Source: Curtobacterium sp. MR_MD2014
Lineage (GTDB): Bacteria; Actinomycetota; Actinomycetes; Actinomycetales; Microbacteriaceae
Direction: 5' to 3'
Assembly: GCF_000772085.1 (NCBI RefSeq)
Contig: NZ_CP009755.1
Coordinates: 930,001-994,000 of the forward strand
DNA: 64,000 nt
Both the position numbers and the translations under genes were made by a program. Below the pieces are notes generated by a model. It saw only the letters and a list, made by a program, of their open reading frames with translations, searched no databases and was not told the DNA's origin. The number at the start of each line of letters is the position of its first letter. Within the stretch, counting starts at the first letter, position 1. This document shows, in pieces, positions 29,196-36,746 of this stretch.

Positions 29196-30281
29196 GTGAC
29201 CGCAACGATCCGCGCCATCGGGACCGCCGTCCCCGACACCACCCTCGACCAGGGTTCGGTGCGTGACCTGTTCGCCGGGCAGCCCGGCCTCGGCCGCCTC
29301 GGCGCACGGATCGTGCCCGCGGCGTTCGACGCATCCGCCGTGGAGCACCGGCACACGGTGATCGAGGAGCTCGACGCCTCGCGGCCCGGCGGCCTCTTCC
29401 GACAGGACTCCGGAACGCTCGTCTCACCGTCCACCGGCACACGCAACGACCGCTACCGGGACCTCGCTCCGGCGCTCTTCGTCGCGGCCGCCCGTGACGC
29501 CGTCGAGCGCGCCGGGGTGGCACCGGACCACGTCACCCACCTGGTGACCGTCTCGTGCACGGGGTTCACGCAGCCCGGACCGGACATCGACGTCGTCGAC
29601 CAGCTCGGACTGCCCGCCGGGGTGTTCCGACACCACATCGGCTTCATGGGGTGCTGCGCCGCCTTCCCGGCGCTGCGGATCGCGGCGGCCTTCGCCGAGG
29701 CGGACCCCGACGCGGTCGTGCTCGTCGTCTGCGCGGAACTCTGCACCCTGCACGTCCGCGCGTCGGACGACCCGGACCAGATCGTCGCGAACAGCGTCTT
29801 CGGCGACGGCGCGGCGGCAGCGGTCGTCGCGGCGGGCGGGCCGGGCCTGCGCATCGAGCGGTTCGCGACGGCGACGGTGCCCGAGGGTGCGTCCGAGATG
29901 GCGTGGAACATCGGTGACGAGGGCTTCGAGATGGTGCTCTCCACCGCCGTCCCGAAGCTCGTCGGTGTGCACGTGCCGGCTGCCGTCACCGCGCTGCTCG
30001 GCGAGGGCGAGACCTTTGCCGACGTGCCGGTGTGGGCGGTGCACCCCGGTGGACGGGCGATCCTGGACCGGGCGCAGGACGCCCTCGAGCTGCCCGACGG
30101 CGCGGTCGCGTCGAGCCGCGCCGTGCTCCGCGACCACGGCAACATGTCGAGCGCGACGGTGCTCTTCGTGCTCCGCGACGCCGTCGAGCAGGGCCTCGCG
30201 CCCGGATCGCCGGTCGCGGCCGTCGCGTTCGGTCCCGGGCTGACGGTGGAGAGCGCGAGGCTCACGGCGGTCGAGGCGTGA
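29196..30281 (+). CDS. Type III polyketide synthase (chalcone/stilbene synthase family)
   Basis: A 361-residue condensing enzyme. The catalytic triad is Cys153 in GFMGCCAAF, His283 in WAVHPGG and Asn316 in HGNMSSAT. These homodimeric enzymes extend an acyl-CoA starter with malonyl-CoA to give pyrones, resorcinols or related products. The starter cannot be predicted here. The GTG at 29196 is chosen over the in-frame GTG at 29181 because CAGGAT at 29185-29190 lies 5 bases before it. It overlaps the methyltransferase gene by four bases, so the two form a compact biosynthetic pair. Confidence 0.93.
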   Translation: MTATIRAIGTAVPDTTLDQGSVRDLFAGQPGLGRLGARIVPAAFDASAVEHRHTVIEELDASRPGGLFRQDSGTLVSPSTGTRNDRYRDLAPALFVAAARDAVERAGVAPDHVTHLVTVSCTGFTQPGPDIDVVDQLGLPAGVFRHHIGFMGCCAAFPALRIAAAFAEADPDAVVLVVCAELCTLHVRASDDPDQIVANSVFGDGAAAAVVAAGGPGLRIERFATATVPEGASEMAWNIGDEGFEMVLSTAVPKLVGVHVPAAVTALLGEGETFADVPVWAVHPGGRAILDRAQDALELPDGAVASSRAVLRDHGNMSSATVLFVLRDAVEQGLAPGSPVAAVAFGPGLTVESARLTAVEA

Positions 30282-31024
30282 CGGACCGGCCACGGACCGT
30301 GCGCGGCACGGACGGCGGACGTGAGCCCGGCGCCCGAGCGGTCGACCTCCGACAGCGGGACACGGTCCTGCAGGAGCTGATGGACGACCCCGGGTGCGAC
30401 CCGCGGGTGCTCGACCGGACGTTCCGGCGGTTCGCCGTGGTGAACGCGCTGGTCAGCGGGTGGCGGGCGGTCTGGCGGACGCACGTCGTCCCCGCGCTGC
30501 CACCGAGCGGTCGTGCGCGGGTGCTCGACCTCGGCTGCGGTGGCGGCGACCTGGCACGCTCGCTCGTGCGGTGGGCGGGCAGTGACGGGCTCTCGCTCGA
30601 GGTCGTCGGGGTCGACCCGGACGACCGCGCCATCGCTGCAGCCCGACGATCGACAGCGCGCGGGGTGACCTTCCGGCAGGCGTCGAGCACGGACCTCGTC
30701 GCCGCGGGGGAGCGGTTCGACGTCGTCGTGTCGAACCACGTGCTGCACCACCTGGACGACGACGCCCGAGCGGCCTTCCTGTCGGACTCCGAGCAGCTGG
30801 CCACCGGTCGGAGCCTCCACTCGGACATCCGTCGGTCGCGGCAGGCCTACCGCGCGTACGCGCTGGCATCCCCGCTCGTGTCCGCCGGGACGTTCGTCCG
30901 GGTGGACGGGCTCCGCTCCATCCGCCGGTCGTTCACCGTGCCGGAGCTGCAGGAGGCGCTCCCCGCGGGGTGGAGGGCCGAGCGGGCGGCGCCGCACCGT
31001 GTGCTCGCGGTCCGCGACGCGTAA
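30278..31024 (+). CDS. Class I SAM-dependent methyltransferase paired with the type III PKS
   Basis: A 248-residue enzyme. The SAM-binding motif I is VLDLGCGGGDLA (residues ~80-91), followed by the acidic VVGVDPD and the post-motif FDVVVSNHVLHHL. The N-terminal 40 residues are Arg/Asp-rich. GTG start in the PKS stop overlap, so co-translation is likely. In other bacteria such methyltransferases act on the PKS product or an intermediate; here that is inference. Ends 35 bases before the lipoprotein start. Confidence 0.88.
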   Translation: MTDRPRTVRGTDGGREPGARAVDLRQRDTVLQELMDDPGCDPRVLDRTFRRFAVVNALVSGWRAVWRTHVVPALPPSGRARVLDLGCGGGDLARSLVRWAGSDGLSLEVVGVDPDDRAIAAARRSTARGVTFRQASSTDLVAAGERFDVVVSNHVLHHLDDDARAAFLSDSEQLATGRSLHSDIRRSRQAYRAYALASPLVSAGTFVRVDGLRSIRRSFTVPELQEALPAGWRAERAAPHRVLAVRDA

Positions 31025-31059
31025 CGCTCGCGAAACAGCCGCTGCGGGACGCTCGACCC

Positions 31060-31566
31060 GTGACTCCCTCGCTGTTCCGCCGCGCTGCGCGCGACGCCGT
31101 CCTGCTGACCTCGATCATCGCGGCGTCGGCCGCACTGACCGCGTGTGCGGGCACTGCCCCTCCGCCGGACGATCGCGCGACCGCCGGGGCCGGTGAACGG
31201 TGGTCCGCCTGCATGCGCGGGAAGGGCTACGACGTCGAGGACGTCACCGACCGTCAGGCCGAGTCCGGTCTGTCGAAGGTACCCTCGGGAGCCGACGAAG
31301 CGGCGTTCTCGGAGGCAGCGGGAGCCTGCTCGACGGCAGTGGGGATCCCGCGTGCGGACGAGGCGCAGCTGCGGGAGTGGGATCGCCAGTACGAGGCCGC
31401 GGACGCCTGCATCCGCGAGCGCGGCTACCCGGACTTCCCCGGACAGCACGGCAGCGGCCGGTTCGACCGTGAGGACGAGCCGGAGTTCACGGAGGTGGCA
31501 TCGGCGTGCCTCCGGGAGTTCGCGCCGGACGTCCAGCAGATCACGGTCCCGCCGCCCGGCGACTGA
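31060..31566 (+). CDS. Putative secreted lipoprotein with a duplicated Cys-x5-Gly-Tyr motif
   Basis: A 168-residue protein of unknown function. The GTG start gives an Arg-rich N-terminus, a hydrophobic stretch (LLTSIIAASAAL) and the lipobox LTAC, so the mature protein would begin at that Cys. After it come four further cysteines in SACMRGKGYD, GACSTAVG, DACIRERGYP and SACLREF. The first and third form a repeated C-x(R)-x-x-GY motif, suggesting an internal duplication with two disulphides. It sits 35 bases after the methyltransferase gene and may be the last gene of that transcript, although a functional connection to polyketide synthesis is not evident. Confidence 0.78.
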   Translation: MTPSLFRRAARDAVLLTSIIAASAALTACAGTAPPPDDRATAGAGERWSACMRGKGYDVEDVTDRQAESGLSKVPSGADEAAFSEAAGACSTAVGIPRADEAQLREWDRQYEAADACIRERGYPDFPGQHGSGRFDREDEPEFTEVASACLREFAPDVQQITVPPPGD

Positions 31567-31605
31567 GCACCGAGCGGCGGGACCGGACCTGCGACGCGGC
31601 CGGTG

Positions 31606-32658
31606 CTACGGACGCAGCAGCACCTTGATCGCGCGCCGCTCGTCCATCGCCGCGTACGCCTCGGCGGCCTGGTCGAGGGGCAGCTCGAGGTCGAACACCC
31701 GGCCCGGCTCGATCGTCCGCGAGAGCACGTCGGGCAGCAGCTCCTCGATGTACGCGCGGGCGGGGGCCATCCCGCCACCCACGGTGATGTTCTTCGCGAA
31801 CAGGAAGGGCATCGGCAGCTCGGGTGCACCCGCGGGGACCCCGACGTAGCCGACGTTGCCGCCGGGGCGGACGACCCGCAGCGCCTGGTCCATGCTCTCC
31901 GCGGTACCGACGGCCTCGAGGGCGCAGTCGGCGAGCTCCCCGCCGAGCAGTTCGCGCACGGCGGCGATGCCCTCCTCGCCGCGGGTCTCGACGACGTCGG
32001 TCGCCCCGAACTCCCGCGCCAGTGCCTGGCGGTCTGCGTGCCGGCTCATCGCGATGATCCGCTCGGCACCCAGGCGCGCGGCGGCGAGCACCGCGGACAG
32101 GCCGACCGCGCCGTCGCCGACGACCACGACCGTCTTCCCCGGGCCGACCTCGGCCGACACGGCGGCGTGGTGTCCCGTCGAGAAGACGTCGGAGAGCGTG
32201 AGGAGCGACGGCACGAGGTCGTCGTCCACCGGGCCCGGGACCTTCACGAGCGTCGCCGCGGCGTCGGGCACCCGGACGTACTCCGACTGGGCGCCGCCGA
32301 TGGGGTGGCCGTACGCGTCGGTCGTGCCGCCGAAGATCGAGCTGTGCTCGCAGCCGCTCGTCATGCCGTGCGTGCACGCCTGGCAGGTGCCGTCGTTCGT
32401 CGTGAACGGCGCGATGACGAAGTCGCCGGCGGACAGGCCCGTGACGTCGGCGCCGACGGACTCGACGACGCCCACGAACTCGTGCCCGATGGTGTGGGCC
32501 TGCTCGGTCCCGCGGACGCCGCGGTACGGCCAGAGGTCCGATCCGCAGACGCAGGACGCGGTCACCTTGACGACGGCGTCGGTGGGCTCGATGAGGACGG
32601 GGGTGTCGCGCTCCTCGACGCGGATGTCGCGAGGGGCGTGGATGACGGTTGCGCGCAC
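31606..32658 (-). CDS. Zinc-dependent alcohol dehydrogenase family protein (MDR superfamily)
   Basis: A 350-residue NAD(P)-dependent oxidoreductase. Catalytic zinc ligands are in SCVCGSD and in TIGHEF. The structural-zinc loop has three cysteines with Asp in the place of the first (NDGTCQACTHG, then GCEH), a known variation. The nucleotide-binding motif is VVVVGDGAVGLSA. GTG start with GGAAGG eight bases upstream. Resembles Tdh/Adh-type enzymes that use broad alcohol substrates; the substrate is not assigned. It is convergent with the lipoprotein gene and divergent from DUF3097. Confidence 0.9.
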   Translation of the reverse strand: MRATVIHAPRDIRVEERDTPVLIEPTDAVVKVTASCVCGSDLWPYRGVRGTEQAHTIGHEFVGVVESVGADVTGLSAGDFVIAPFTTNDGTCQACTHGMTSGCEHSSIFGGTTDAYGHPIGGAQSEYVRVPDAAATLVKVPGPVDDDLVPSLLTLSDVFSTGHHAAVSAEVGPGKTVVVVGDGAVGLSAVLAAARLGAERIIAMSRHADRQALAREFGATDVVETRGEEGIAAVRELLGGELADCALEAVGTAESMDQALRVVRPGGNVGYVGVPAGAPELPMPFLFAKNITVGGGMAPARAYIEELLPDVLSRTIEPGRVFDLELPLDQAAEAYAAMDERRAIKVLLRP

Positions 32659-32741
32659 GGTGTGGCCTTCCGATCGGGGGTGGACGCGGCGCGTACCGTG
32701 ACGCGCCAGGGTGCCGGCGCCGTTGCGGGACCCGTCGACAC

Positions 32742-32747
32742 TACGCT
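32742..32747 (+). promoter_or_regulatory. -10 hexamer TACGCT for the DUF3097 gene
   Basis: TACGCT ends 6 bases before the GTG start at 32754. Confidence 0.6.
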
Positions 32748-32753
32748 TCCCGG

Positions 32754-33686
32754 GTGGACGACGACCGGTACGGCAGTGACGTGCTCTCGGGCGACTGGCG
32801 CTCGAAGGGCGTCAAGAAGGTGCGGCAGGTGCCGCTCGAACGCGACATGGTGCTCGAGGACCCCGACTCCGGGTGGGCGGGCGCCGTCGTCGGGCTCGAG
32901 GCGGGCAACGTCGCCCTGGAGGACTGGAAGGGTCGCACCCGCGCCTTCCCCTTCACCGGGCAGTTCCTGCTCGAGGGCGAACTCGTCACCCTCGGTCGTC
33001 CGCAGGCGCCGGTCGGTCGCTCCGCCGCGGCTGCACCCCCGGCTCGCGCCGCCGGTGCGGACGGGAGGCCCGGGACCGCGGCCGCCGTGCGGCACACGAC
33101 CGACGGTGGTCGCCTCCGGACCGCGTCGGGTTCGTTCGCCGTCGAGCAGCAGCGGGCACGAGTGGCGCTGCCCTCGCGGATCATGGTCGAGGGCAGGCAC
33201 GACGCCGAGCTCGTGGAGAAGGTCTGGGGCGCCGACCTCCGTGTCGAGGGCGTCGTCGTCGAGTACCTGGAGGGCGTCGACAACCTGGCCGACGTGCTCG
33301 ACGAGTTCCGGCCCACCCGAGAGCGTCGCGTCGGGGTGCTCGTCGACCACCTCGTCCCGGGGTCGAAGGAGTCCCGGTTCGCCGACGCCGTGATGCGCGG
33401 GAAGTGGGGCGCGCACGTCCTCGTCGTCGGGCACCCGTTCGTCGACGTCTGGCAGTCGGTGAAGCCGGCGCGCCTCGGGCTCGAGGCGTGGCCGACGATC
33501 CCGCGCTCGATCGAGTGGAAGAAGGGCATCCTGCAGCACCTCGGGTGGCCCGCGGCGGAGCAGGCCGACGTCGCCCGTGCATGGCAGCGGATCCTCGGGC
33601 AGGTCCGGACCTTCAACGACCTGGAGCCACAGCTGCTCGGGCGCGTCGAGGAGCTCATCGACTTCGTGACCGAGCCGCGGGCCTGA
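32754..33686 (+). CDS. DUF3097 family protein
   Basis: A 310-residue protein recognised from the DUF3097 pattern: YGSDVLSGDWRSKGV at the N-terminus, WAGAVVGLEAGNVALEDW, TRAFPFTGQFLLEG, then IMVEGRHDAELVEKVWGADL (TOPRIM-like), VLVDHLVPGSKESRFA, GHPFVDVWQSVKP and a C-terminal GW-containing helix region. It is confined to actinobacteria as far as I know, and its function is unresolved; the EGRHD and LVDHLVPGSKES segments suggest a nucleic-acid-processing (TOPRIM-type) fold, which is inference. The GTG start follows a leaderless hexamer. Confidence 0.88.
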   Translation: MDDDRYGSDVLSGDWRSKGVKKVRQVPLERDMVLEDPDSGWAGAVVGLEAGNVALEDWKGRTRAFPFTGQFLLEGELVTLGRPQAPVGRSAAAAPPARAAGADGRPGTAAAVRHTTDGGRLRTASGSFAVEQQRARVALPSRIMVEGRHDAELVEKVWGADLRVEGVVVEYLEGVDNLADVLDEFRPTRERRVGVLVDHLVPGSKESRFADAVMRGKWGAHVLVVGHPFVDVWQSVKPARLGLEAWPTIPRSIEWKKGILQHLGWPAAEQADVARAWQRILGQVRTFNDLEPQLLGRVEELIDFVTEPRA

Positions 33687-33796
33687 GCACGGCACCACCC
33701 GGGGCCGGATCGACCGAGGCGGGGCCGACCCGCGCCTCCCGTCCGTCCCGTTCGCCGAGCGGGCGGAACCGGCGGGGGCGGACCACCCCTGCTGCC

Positions 33797-34047
33797 GTTC
33801 CTTCCCGCTCGCCGGCGCCCGCGTCCGGCGGCCATCGCGAGCGGGCGGATCGCGTACTCCCGCGCCCGGTCCGGTCGCCGGTTCCTTCCCGCTCGCCGGC
33901 CCCCGCGTCCGGCGACCATCGCGAGCGGGCGGATCGCGTACTCCCGCGCCCGGTCCGGTCGCCGGTTCCGCCCGTTCGCCGGCCCCCGCGTCCGGCGACC
34001 ATCGCGAGCGGGCGGATCGCGTACTCCCGCGCCCGGTCCGGTCGCCG
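33797..34047. repeat. Three tandem ~84-bp units containing REP-like palindromes
   Basis: Units 33797-33880 and 33881-33964 (84 bp) and 33965-34047 (83 bp, one T lost) are nearly identical. Each starts GTTCC(TT)CCCGCTCG-like and includes one CGAGCGGGCGGA core. Recent expansion or array maintenance is indicated by the low divergence. Confidence 0.9.
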
Positions 34048-34359
34048 GTCCCGCCCGCTCGCGCGACGTGTCCGCTCGCGCGTCCGGTACCGAGCGCGAG
34101 AGGGCGGAACGCGCAGGTCCGCGCAGGGCTGCTCGGCCGTTCCGCCCGCTCGCCGGGTGGTGCCGGACGCTCACCCGAGCGGGCGGAACTCGCACCTGCG
34201 CGACCGGTCCGGCAGGCGTTTCCGCCCGCTCGCGGCACACCTGGCCGCTCGCCGCACCGCGCCGGGCCGACGAGGGGGCGGAACGTGCGGGCCGCTCGGC
34301 GAGCGCGGCGCGTTTCCGCCCGCTCGGGCGCGCTCCGGGGGCAACCGCGCCGCGCGGCC

Positions 34360-34365
34360 TACTGT
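34360..34365 (+). promoter_or_regulatory. -10 hexamer TACTGT for the gene at 34372
   Basis: TACTGT ends 6 bases before the ATG at 34372, directly after the repeat-rich region. Confidence 0.55.
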
Positions 34366-34371
34366 TGAGGG

Positions 34372-35025
34372 ATGGACGGCATCGACGGTCGCGTGCGGAG
34401 CGCGGTCGACGTGTGGTTGCGCTGGCTGCCGCGCTGGCAGATCGGGACCGCCCGCCCGCGGACGCGGATCTGCCGGAAGTGCACCGGTTCTCCGATCGCC
34501 TCGGCAGCGGGCTTCGGCCCGGACGTGCCGCACGCCGTCCAGCACGCGTTGATCGGTCGGATCTCGACCATCGTCGAGGACGCCGTCGACGAGTACACCG
34601 CGAAGAACCTCCCGCTGCTGCACCGTGAGCTCGAACGGGCCGCCGCGCGGAAGCGGCACGCGGGCTACCAGCCGACCGAGGGCCTGTCGCCGGAGTTCCA
34701 GGGACTCGACGTGGACCCGGAGCCGTCGCCCGGGGAGCCGTTCCTGTTCACCCTCGACGAGATGACCGGCACGGGGGCGGGGGAACAGACGCCGCGCGAA
34801 CCGCTGTCCGACGAGGCGAAGGCCGCACTGCGGCACGAGATCGCCCTGTCCGACGAGTGTGCGCGCGCCACGGGGACGGCCGTGTGCCTGGCCCTCGTCG
34901 AGCACCGTCCGCGGATCGCCGAGGCCGTCGAACGCCTGGTCGAACCGCAGATCGCGGCGCTCGTGTCCGACATGTTCCGCGGGTTCGACCTGCCGGAGGA
35001 GAACGGTCGCCCCGGGCTGTTCTGA
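34372..35025 (+). CDS. Hypothetical protein, 217 aa
   Basis: I do not recognise this protein. It begins with a basic, Trp-rich segment (VDVWLRWLPRWQIG) that may be amphipathic, then a pair of cysteines in RICRKCTG, followed by mostly helical, charged sequence (ELERAAARKRH) and a C-terminal helix bundle region. No transmembrane helix or signal peptide is evident. A leaderless -10 hexamer supports the ATG. Codon use resembles neighbouring real genes, which is why it is kept. Flanked by two repeat arrays. Confidence 0.72.
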   Translation: MDGIDGRVRSAVDVWLRWLPRWQIGTARPRTRICRKCTGSPIASAAGFGPDVPHAVQHALIGRISTIVEDAVDEYTAKNLPLLHRELERAAARKRHAGYQPTEGLSPEFQGLDVDPEPSPGEPFLFTLDEMTGTGAGEQTPREPLSDEAKAALRHEIALSDECARATGTAVCLALVEHRPRIAEAVERLVEPQIAALVSDMFRGFDLPEENGRPGLF

Positions 35026-35040
35026 GCGCGGGCCCCGGCA

Positions 35041-35131
35041 GGACTGGGTCACGACGGGCAGCGTCACGACGGACTGGGTCACGACGGGCAGGGCAACGAC
35101 GGCGCAGGGTCACGACGGGGTGGGTGCGACG
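35041..35131. repeat. 30-bp tandem repeat array
   Basis: Units 35041-35070 and 35071-35100 share a 21-base identical start (GGACTGGGTCACGACGGGCA plus G/C) and differ at only a few positions. A degenerate third unit occupies 35101-35131. GGTCACGACG recurs across the gap before the DUF3054 gene. Confidence 0.85.
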
Positions 35132-35179
35132 ACCGGGCGGGGGTCACGAGCAGCGCTCCGACCGCGCGAGAATGGTCGG

Positions 35180-35581
35180 GTGACTCGCACCTGGGGCTGG
35201 CTCGCAGCCGTCGTCGACATCGTCCTCATCGTCGCCTTCGCGCTCATCGGGCGGTCCTCCCACGCCGAGGCCTCGTCGCTCACCGGACTGTGGACGACGG
35301 CGTACCCGTTCCTGGCCGGCTGGCTCGTCGGGTACCTGGTCGTGCGCGGTTGGCGGCGTCCGCTCAGGGTGTGGCCGACCGGTGTGGTGGTGTGGGTGGC
35401 GACGGTCGCGATCGGGATGCTGCTCCGCGTGCTGACCGGGCAGGGCGACGTCGCGGGGGATCCGCTGCCCCTGTCGTTCGTCATCGTCGCGACGATCTCG
35501 CTCGCGGTCTTCCTGCTGGGGTGGCGGCTGCTCGCCGGGCTCGTCCTCCGCACCGGGCGGCGGGGTCGCGGGCGCGCCTGA
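35180..35581 (+). CDS. DUF3054 domain membrane protein, 133 aa
   Basis: A small integral membrane protein with four hydrophobic segments. It matches DUF3054: AAVVDIVLIVAFALIGRSSH, YPFLAGWLVGYL, a basic WRRPLRVW loop, VWVATVAIGMLLRVL and FVIVATISLAVFLLGWR. Function unknown. A GAGAAT hexamer at 35168-35173 lies 6 bases before the GTG, again suggesting a leaderless mRNA. Confidence 0.88.
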   Translation: MTRTWGWLAAVVDIVLIVAFALIGRSSHAEASSLTGLWTTAYPFLAGWLVGYLVVRGWRRPLRVWPTGVVVWVATVAIGMLLRVLTGQGDVAGDPLPLSFVIVATISLAVFLLGWRLLAGLVLRTGRRGRGRA

Positions 35582-35802
35582 GCAGTCGCCGGCGCTCGTC
35601 GCCGTGGAGGGAGCCCCGTCCTCGTCGCCCGCCCGAGTCCCGCCGACGAACGCTCCAGTGCCGGGTCGACGGCACTCGGCGCGCGCCGACACCGCTCTCG
35701 GCCAGTTCTGTGCGGTCGCACAGTCAGCGGTCGCCGGCGCTCCCTAGGGTGGCACCGACGGACCCTCCCGACCGGGGCGGACCGCACCGAAGGAGCAACG
35801 AC

Positions 35803-36687
35803 ATGGGATTCCTCGACCGACTGCTCGGCCGTCCCGAGCGCGACCGCGACCAGCAGGGCGGGTGGGGCCAGCCGCAGCAGCAGCCGCAGCAGCAGCAGGG
35901 CTACCGGTACGGACAGCAGTCGTACCAGGTGCCGCCCGTCCAGCAGGGACAGCAGTACGGGACCCCGCAGGGCCAGCAGTACGGCGGCCAGCAGTACGGG
36001 ACCCCGCAGTGGGGCGGTCCCGCTCAGCCCAGCGGCCAGCACTACGGCGGCCAGCAGTACGGCGGACAGCAGCCGGGCGGACCGCAGGGTGCAGCGTCCA
36101 CCGACGACGAGCGCGCCGTCGAGCGCTACCGCTACCTGCTCCGCACGGCGCCGCCGGAGCGCATCGAGGAGGTCCACGCCGAGGCCTTCGCGACCCTGAC
36201 GCCCGAGCAGCGTCGGATGGTCTACGACGAGTTCACCCGCAGCGCCCCGGACGGCGAGGCCCCCCGCGGGGACGACCCGCGGTCCCTCGCCCAGGCGGCG
36301 ACCCGCTCGGAGATCCGGCAGCCCGGCTTCATGGAGCGCTCGCTCGGCGGCATGAACGGCGGCGCGGGAGCGATGGGCCAGCGCGGTGGTCCGTCGTTCG
36401 GCCGGATGATCGGCGCCTCGATCCTCGGCACGGTCGCCGGGTACGTCATCGGTTCGGCGATCATGAGCGCCTTCCTGCCCGACGCCGGATCGTTCGACGG
36501 CGGTACCGATGCTGCGGGCGACGGCGGTTCGGAGGACACTGGTGCCGACTCCGGTGACGGCGGGGCGTCCGATGCGGGCGCGTCCGACGGCGGCGGGTAC
36601 GAGAACGCGGGCTGGGACGACGGCGGCGGAGACTTCGGCGGCGGCGGCGGCGGCTTCGGCGACTTCGGTGGTGACTTCGACGTCTGA
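35803..36687 (+). CDS. Gln/Gly/Tyr-rich low-complexity protein, 294 aa, unknown function
   Basis: The start MGFLDRLLGR is followed by about 80 residues of Gln/Tyr/Gly repeats (QQYGG, QQYGTPQ units). A folded-looking helical segment comes next at about residues 105-185 (RYRYLLRTAPPERIEEVH, TPEQRRMVYDEF). A hydrophobic helix follows near residues 208-225, then an acidic Asp/Gly/Ser tail ending in WDDGGGDFGGGGGGFGDFGG. Composition resembles prion-like or phase-separating regions; this is a description, not a functional claim. ATG with an excellent AAGGAG ribosome site; a -10-like TAGGGT at 35745-35750 gives a ~45-base leader. Upstream of a drug-transporter-like ABC gene but not overlapping it. 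Confidence 0.8.
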   Translation: MGFLDRLLGRPERDRDQQGGWGQPQQQPQQQQGYRYGQQSYQVPPVQQGQQYGTPQGQQYGGQQYGTPQWGGPAQPSGQHYGGQQYGGQQPGGPQGAASTDDERAVERYRYLLRTAPPERIEEVHAEAFATLTPEQRRMVYDEFTRSAPDGEAPRGDDPRSLAQAATRSEIRQPGFMERSLGGMNGGAGAMGQRGGPSFGRMIGASILGTVAGYVIGSAIMSAFLPDAGSFDGGTDAAGDGGSEDTGADSGDGGASDAGASDGGGYENAGWDDGGGDFGGGGGGFGDFGGDFDV

Positions 36688-36746
36688 GTGACGTCGTCGC
36701 TCCCTCCGACCCCACACCACACCGACGTGGCCGACGAGGGAGCGAC

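Larger units (their letters stand above)
33687..34371. repeat. 685-bp intergenic region made of REP-like inverted repeats
   Basis: No gene is seen. The region contains direct copies of CGAGCGGGCGGA (33756-33767, 33838-33849, 33922-33933, 34005-34016, 34176-34187) alternating with TCCGCCCGCTCG copies (34141-34152, 34221-34232, 34315-34326) and several degenerate ones. Facing copies can fold into hairpins. A GGAGGC-family half element (CGCGCCTCCCGTCCG at 33731-33745) lies at the left edge. The 84-bp tandem triplication inside is listed separately. Confidence 0.85.

Noticed and set aside
33797..34047. CRISPR or insertion sequence remnant
   Set aside because: Repeats abut without unique spacers and no transposase-like frame or terminal repeats exist.
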